Assembly: GCA_964560325.1 (NCBI GenBank)
Contig: CAZLLV010000023.1
Span: 1-8,561, forward strand
DNA length: 8,561 nt
Reading direction: 5' to 3'
Source of the DNA: CAZLLV01 sp964560325
GTDB lineage: Bacteria; Acidobacteriota; Thermoanaerobaculia; Multivoradales; DATKCC01
Program-made: the position numbers and the translations under genes
In this document: piece by piece, positions 6,757 through 8,561 of the stretch
Numbering within the stretch: the stretch's first letter is position 1
How the letters are laid out: every line of letters starts with the position of its first letter
The notes under the pieces: generated by a model
Seen by the model: only the letters and a program-made list of their open reading frames with translations
Database searches by the model: none
What the model was told of the DNA's origin: nothing

Positions 6757-7635
6757 TTACCGCGCCGTGCGCACCGGGATCGCCAGCACCTGGCCCGGCT
6801 GGATCCGGGTCGACCGGATGGCGTTGACCGCCTTGAGCCGCGAAACGGTCGTCCCGTGCGTCTGCGCGATCCGCCAGAGCGTGTCGCCGCGCCGGACCGT
6901 GTAGCGGGTGGTGGCACTACCGCCCAGGCTGCCGCGGGAGGCGGCGACGAAGGTCGATCCGCCGGAGCCGCCGGAGCCGCCCGAGGGGGCCGACGCCATC
7001 CGCAGGTCGCTGCCGGCGGGCCCGTCGATCCGCTCCACGTAGCGCACGTACGGCTGCGGGAAGAGGGCCACGTGGTAGTGCGGCGGACGGTACTCGCGGT
7101 TCGCCTCCAGCACGCCGTCGGCTTCGAGCGCCAGGAAGGTGCGCTCGATCCAGCTCCGGCAGCGGCCGTTCTGCGGCACCCGCAGATCCATCGCCATGCC
7201 GGTCGGGTGGACCGAGCGGGCCGAGGCGTTGCGCGGCTGGCGGTTCTTCGGCCGCGTGAGGCTGGTCACCACCAGGCGCTCTCCGCAGGCGGCGCGGTAC
7301 TGGGCGCCCAGGCGCTCGAGGAAGAGCTTCACCTCCGGTCGCGCGTACGGGAAGCTGACGCCCCGCTTGACCACGTAGTCGGAGTTGCCCGGCACGCGCA
7401 CCAGGTAGCCCCGCTCGACGAAGCGGTAGACCTGTCCCGAGTGGGCGAGGAAGGTGTAGTCGTGGGCGCGCGCCTGGGCGTTCTGCCGGTCCATCGAGGC
7501 GCGGGAGCCGCGCAGGCTCTGGGCGGAGGCGGGAGGAGCGGCGAGCGCCGAGAGGGTGAGCAGGGCGCAGGTGGCCCCCAGGACGCGAATGGCCAGGGCG
7601 CGGAACCCCGGAAGAGATCTGATCGGCGACGGCAT
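6757..7635 (-). CDS. Secreted M15-like (DUF5715-type) putative peptidase with C-terminal LysM domain
   Basis: The 292-residue product starts at ATG 7635 after a GGGAGA ribosome binding site. It has a signal peptide (cleavage about ASA-QS, 38/39). The central domain (about 60-200) has the zinc-site pattern of the M15/hedgehog fold: SVHPTGMAMD with H143 and D150 seven apart, followed by PPHYHV with H186 and H188. C117 and C159 could form a disulfide. A Gly-Ser-rich linker (about 218-240, partly encoded by a 9-base repeat) leads to one LysM module (about 245-288: YTVRRGDTLWRIA ... IQPGQVLAIP), which binds N-acetylglucosamine-containing glycans such as peptidoglycan. The likely role is a periplasmic cell-wall-binding peptidase (D,D- or L,D-type) or its inactive relative. 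The zinc ligands are seen directly; the bond cleaved is unknown. It lies 97 bases downstream of rpiA with its own candidate promoter. Confidence 0.9.
   Translation of the reverse strand: MPSPIRSLPGFRALAIRVLGATCALLTLSALAAPPASAQSLRGSRASMDRQNAQARAHDYTFLAHSGQVYRFVERGYLVRVPGNSDYVVKRGVSFPYARPEVKLFLERLGAQYRAACGERLVVTSLTRPKNRQPRNASARSVHPTGMAMDLRVPQNGRCRSWIERTFLALEADGVLEANREYRPPHYHVALFPQPYVRYVERIDGPAGSDLRMASAPSGGSGGSGGSTFVAASRGSLGGSATTRYTVRRGDTLWRIAQTHGTTVSRLKAVNAIRSTRIQPGQVLAIPVRTAR
6961..6985 (-). repeat. 9-base repeat encoding the Gly-Ser linker
   Basis: Two perfect copies of GCCGGAGCC (plus strand, 6961-6969 and 6970-6978) and a partial third copy encode GGS units between the M15-like and LysM domains. 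The unit length keeps the reading frame, so copy-number change would only alter linker length. Confidence 0.7.
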
Positions 7636-7676
7636 CAGAGGTCTCCCTGTACGAGAGCGTTGACGATGTCTAGCAG

Positions 7677-7695
7677 CTACAAAGCCCGATTGTAG
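7677..7695. repeat. Inverted repeat CTACAA/TTGTAG over the -10 box of the LysM gene
   Basis: Perfect 6-base arms CTACAA (7677-7682) and TTGTAG (7690-7695) flank a 7-base loop, between rpiA and the LysM gene. The distal arm contains the candidate -10 box TACAAT, and the predicted transcription start falls inside the repeat. This could be an operator. There is no T-run, so it is not a clear terminator for rpiA. Confidence 0.4.
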
Positions 7696-7717
7696 TTGAG
7701 GAACCGGCTCTTGGGAA
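7689..7717 (-). promoter_or_regulatory. Candidate promoter of the LysM/M15-like gene
   Basis: On the minus strand the -10 box TACAAT (7694-7689, five of six consensus bases) has TTCCCA (7717-7712, four of six) 17 bases upstream as a possible -35. It lies just past the rpiA stop, and the leader would be about 45 bases. It suggests that the LysM gene, perhaps with the amidohydrolase, can be transcribed independently of rpiA. Confidence 0.4.
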
Positions 7718-7732
7718 CCCCGCGGTCGTAAA

Positions 7733-8437
7733 TCAAGGTAAAACGATCGAGACGGGGAATCCGACGAAGAGGCCGGACTCGATCACGCCGGGGATCGCCT
7801 TGATCTCCCGCTCCAGCGCGTCGGAGATCTCTTCGAAGCGGGCGTCGAGGATCAGGTTGCCGTTCTCGGTGAAGACCGGGCCGTCCTTGCTCTTCGCCGC
7901 CCGCGGCACGATCTCGGTGGCGCCCAGGTCGCGCAGCCGCTCCTCGACCAGCGGCAACGCCCACGGGTGGGTTTCGACCGGCACCGGGAAGCGGCTGCCG
8001 AGGCGGTCGACGAGCTTCGAGCGGTCGACCAGAATCAGCGTCCGGGCCTGGCTCGCCATGACGAGCTTTTCGCGGAACATCGCGCCGCCCCGCCCCTTGA
8101 TCAGGCGCGTCACGCCGTCCTGCTCGTGCACCTCGTCGGCGCCGTCGAACCCCCAGTCGGGCCGCGCCTCCGGCAGCCCGACGGTCGGGATGCGCAAGGC
8201 GGCGCAGGCGAGGGCGACTTCGGTCGAGGTCGGCACCGCGCGGACCGACAGGCCGTCGCGCTCGATCCGGCGGGCGATGGCGACCAGGGCGAGGTAGGAG
8301 GTGGAGCCGGAGCCGGCGCCCAGAACCTGGCCGTCTTCGACTTCGGCCGCGACCTGCTCGGCGACCGCCTCTTTCTCTTCCCGGTTCGAGATCTCTCCGG
8401 ACCACTCCCGGAAGCGTTCGATCGAGGGCCATCGCAT
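7733..8437 (-). CDS. rpiA: Ribose-5-phosphate isomerase A
   Basis: This cytosolic enzyme interconverts ribose 5-phosphate and ribulose 5-phosphate in the non-oxidative pentose phosphate pathway. The 234-residue product has the usual family length. It shows the phosphate-binding loop GAGSGST (40-46), the FDGADE motif (97-102) with D98 and D101 corresponding to E. coli D81 and D84, and LIKGRGGAMFREKLV, with K114 and the catalytic base E123 spaced as E. coli K94 and E103. TSTE (70-73) matches the conserved substrate-binding segment. All active-site residues are present. The ATG at 8437 is preceded by AGGAGA about nine bases upstream. A TACAAT -10 box lies about 46 bases before the start, and no gene precedes it inside the window. 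The gene is complete, with TGA at 7733-7735. Confidence 0.97.
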   Translation of the reverse strand: MRWPSIERFREWSGEISNREEKEAVAEQVAAEVEDGQVLGAGSGSTSYLALVAIARRIERDGLSVRAVPTSTEVALACAALRIPTVGLPEARPDWGFDGADEVHEQDGVTRLIKGRGGAMFREKLVMASQARTLILVDRSKLVDRLGSRFPVPVETHPWALPLVEERLRDLGATEIVPRAAKSKDGPVFTENGNLILDARFEEISDALEREIKAIPGVIESGLFVGFPVSIVLP

Positions 8438-8482
8438 GCGTGGGTCTCCTGTCGGGTCTGCGCGGGGGTTTCGGCTGGCGAG

Positions 8483-8488
8483 ATTGTA
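8483..8488 (-). promoter_or_regulatory. Candidate -10 box of the rpiA promoter
   Basis: TACAAT on the minus strand (five of six consensus bases) sits 46 bases upstream of the rpiA ATG. The -35 region is poor: CTTCCA at 17-base spacing or TTCCAC at 16. The rest of 8489-8561 shows no gene or repeat that I can support. Confidence 0.4.
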
Positions 8489-8561
8489 CCGGCGTCGGGA
8501 GGTGGTGGAAGGCGGAGTGGGGGTGCCTGTGCCGCGGGTCCGTGCCGGGAGCCCTCGCGCC

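Overview
The window is a high-GC stretch of a bacterial chromosome. It is almost fully coding, with no mobile element, RNA gene or CRISPR array that I can see. Six of the eight genes encode exported or membrane-anchored proteins: signal peptides, a lipobox, a LysM module and a BON-type membrane protein. The DPSSGRRRRAL motif of the first gene, the long lipoprotein amidohydrolase and the LysM/M15-like protein resemble what is found in Acidobacteriota and similar high-GC Gram-negative lineages. That taxonomic guess is an inference from protein style only.

Layout. At the left edge (1-269, minus) is the N-terminal part of a membrane-anchored BON-type protein. It is divergent from moaA (443-1513, plus), the radical-SAM enzyme of molybdenum cofactor synthesis and the only plus-strand gene. 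The 173-base gap between them carries two short inverted repeats. The 3' end of moaA overlaps, tail to tail, a minus-strand cluster of three genes. In transcription order these are a small secreted six-cysteine protein (4503-4258), a large secreted protein built of carboxypeptidase-regulatory-like beta-sandwich modules (4295-1998), and a secreted single-PDZ protein (2001-1498). They are tightly packed (about 38 bases of overlap or a 16-base gap, then an ATGA overlap) and preceded by a good promoter candidate (TTGACT-N17-TAGCCT). I do not know a function for this cluster, and it is the most plausible undescribed unit in the window.

Further right, also on minus and in transcription order, come rpiA (8437-7733, ribose-5-phosphate isomerase A), a secreted M15-like protein with a C-terminal LysM domain (7635-6757), and a lipoprotein amidohydrolase with a long extra N-terminal domain (6704-4620). 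The gaps are 97 and 52 bases. TACAAT-type -10 boxes precede rpiA and the LysM gene.

Functionally the window mixes housekeeping metabolism (moaA, rpiA) with envelope or periplasmic proteins of poorly known role. No gap without a gene exceeds 300 bases; the longest is 270-442.
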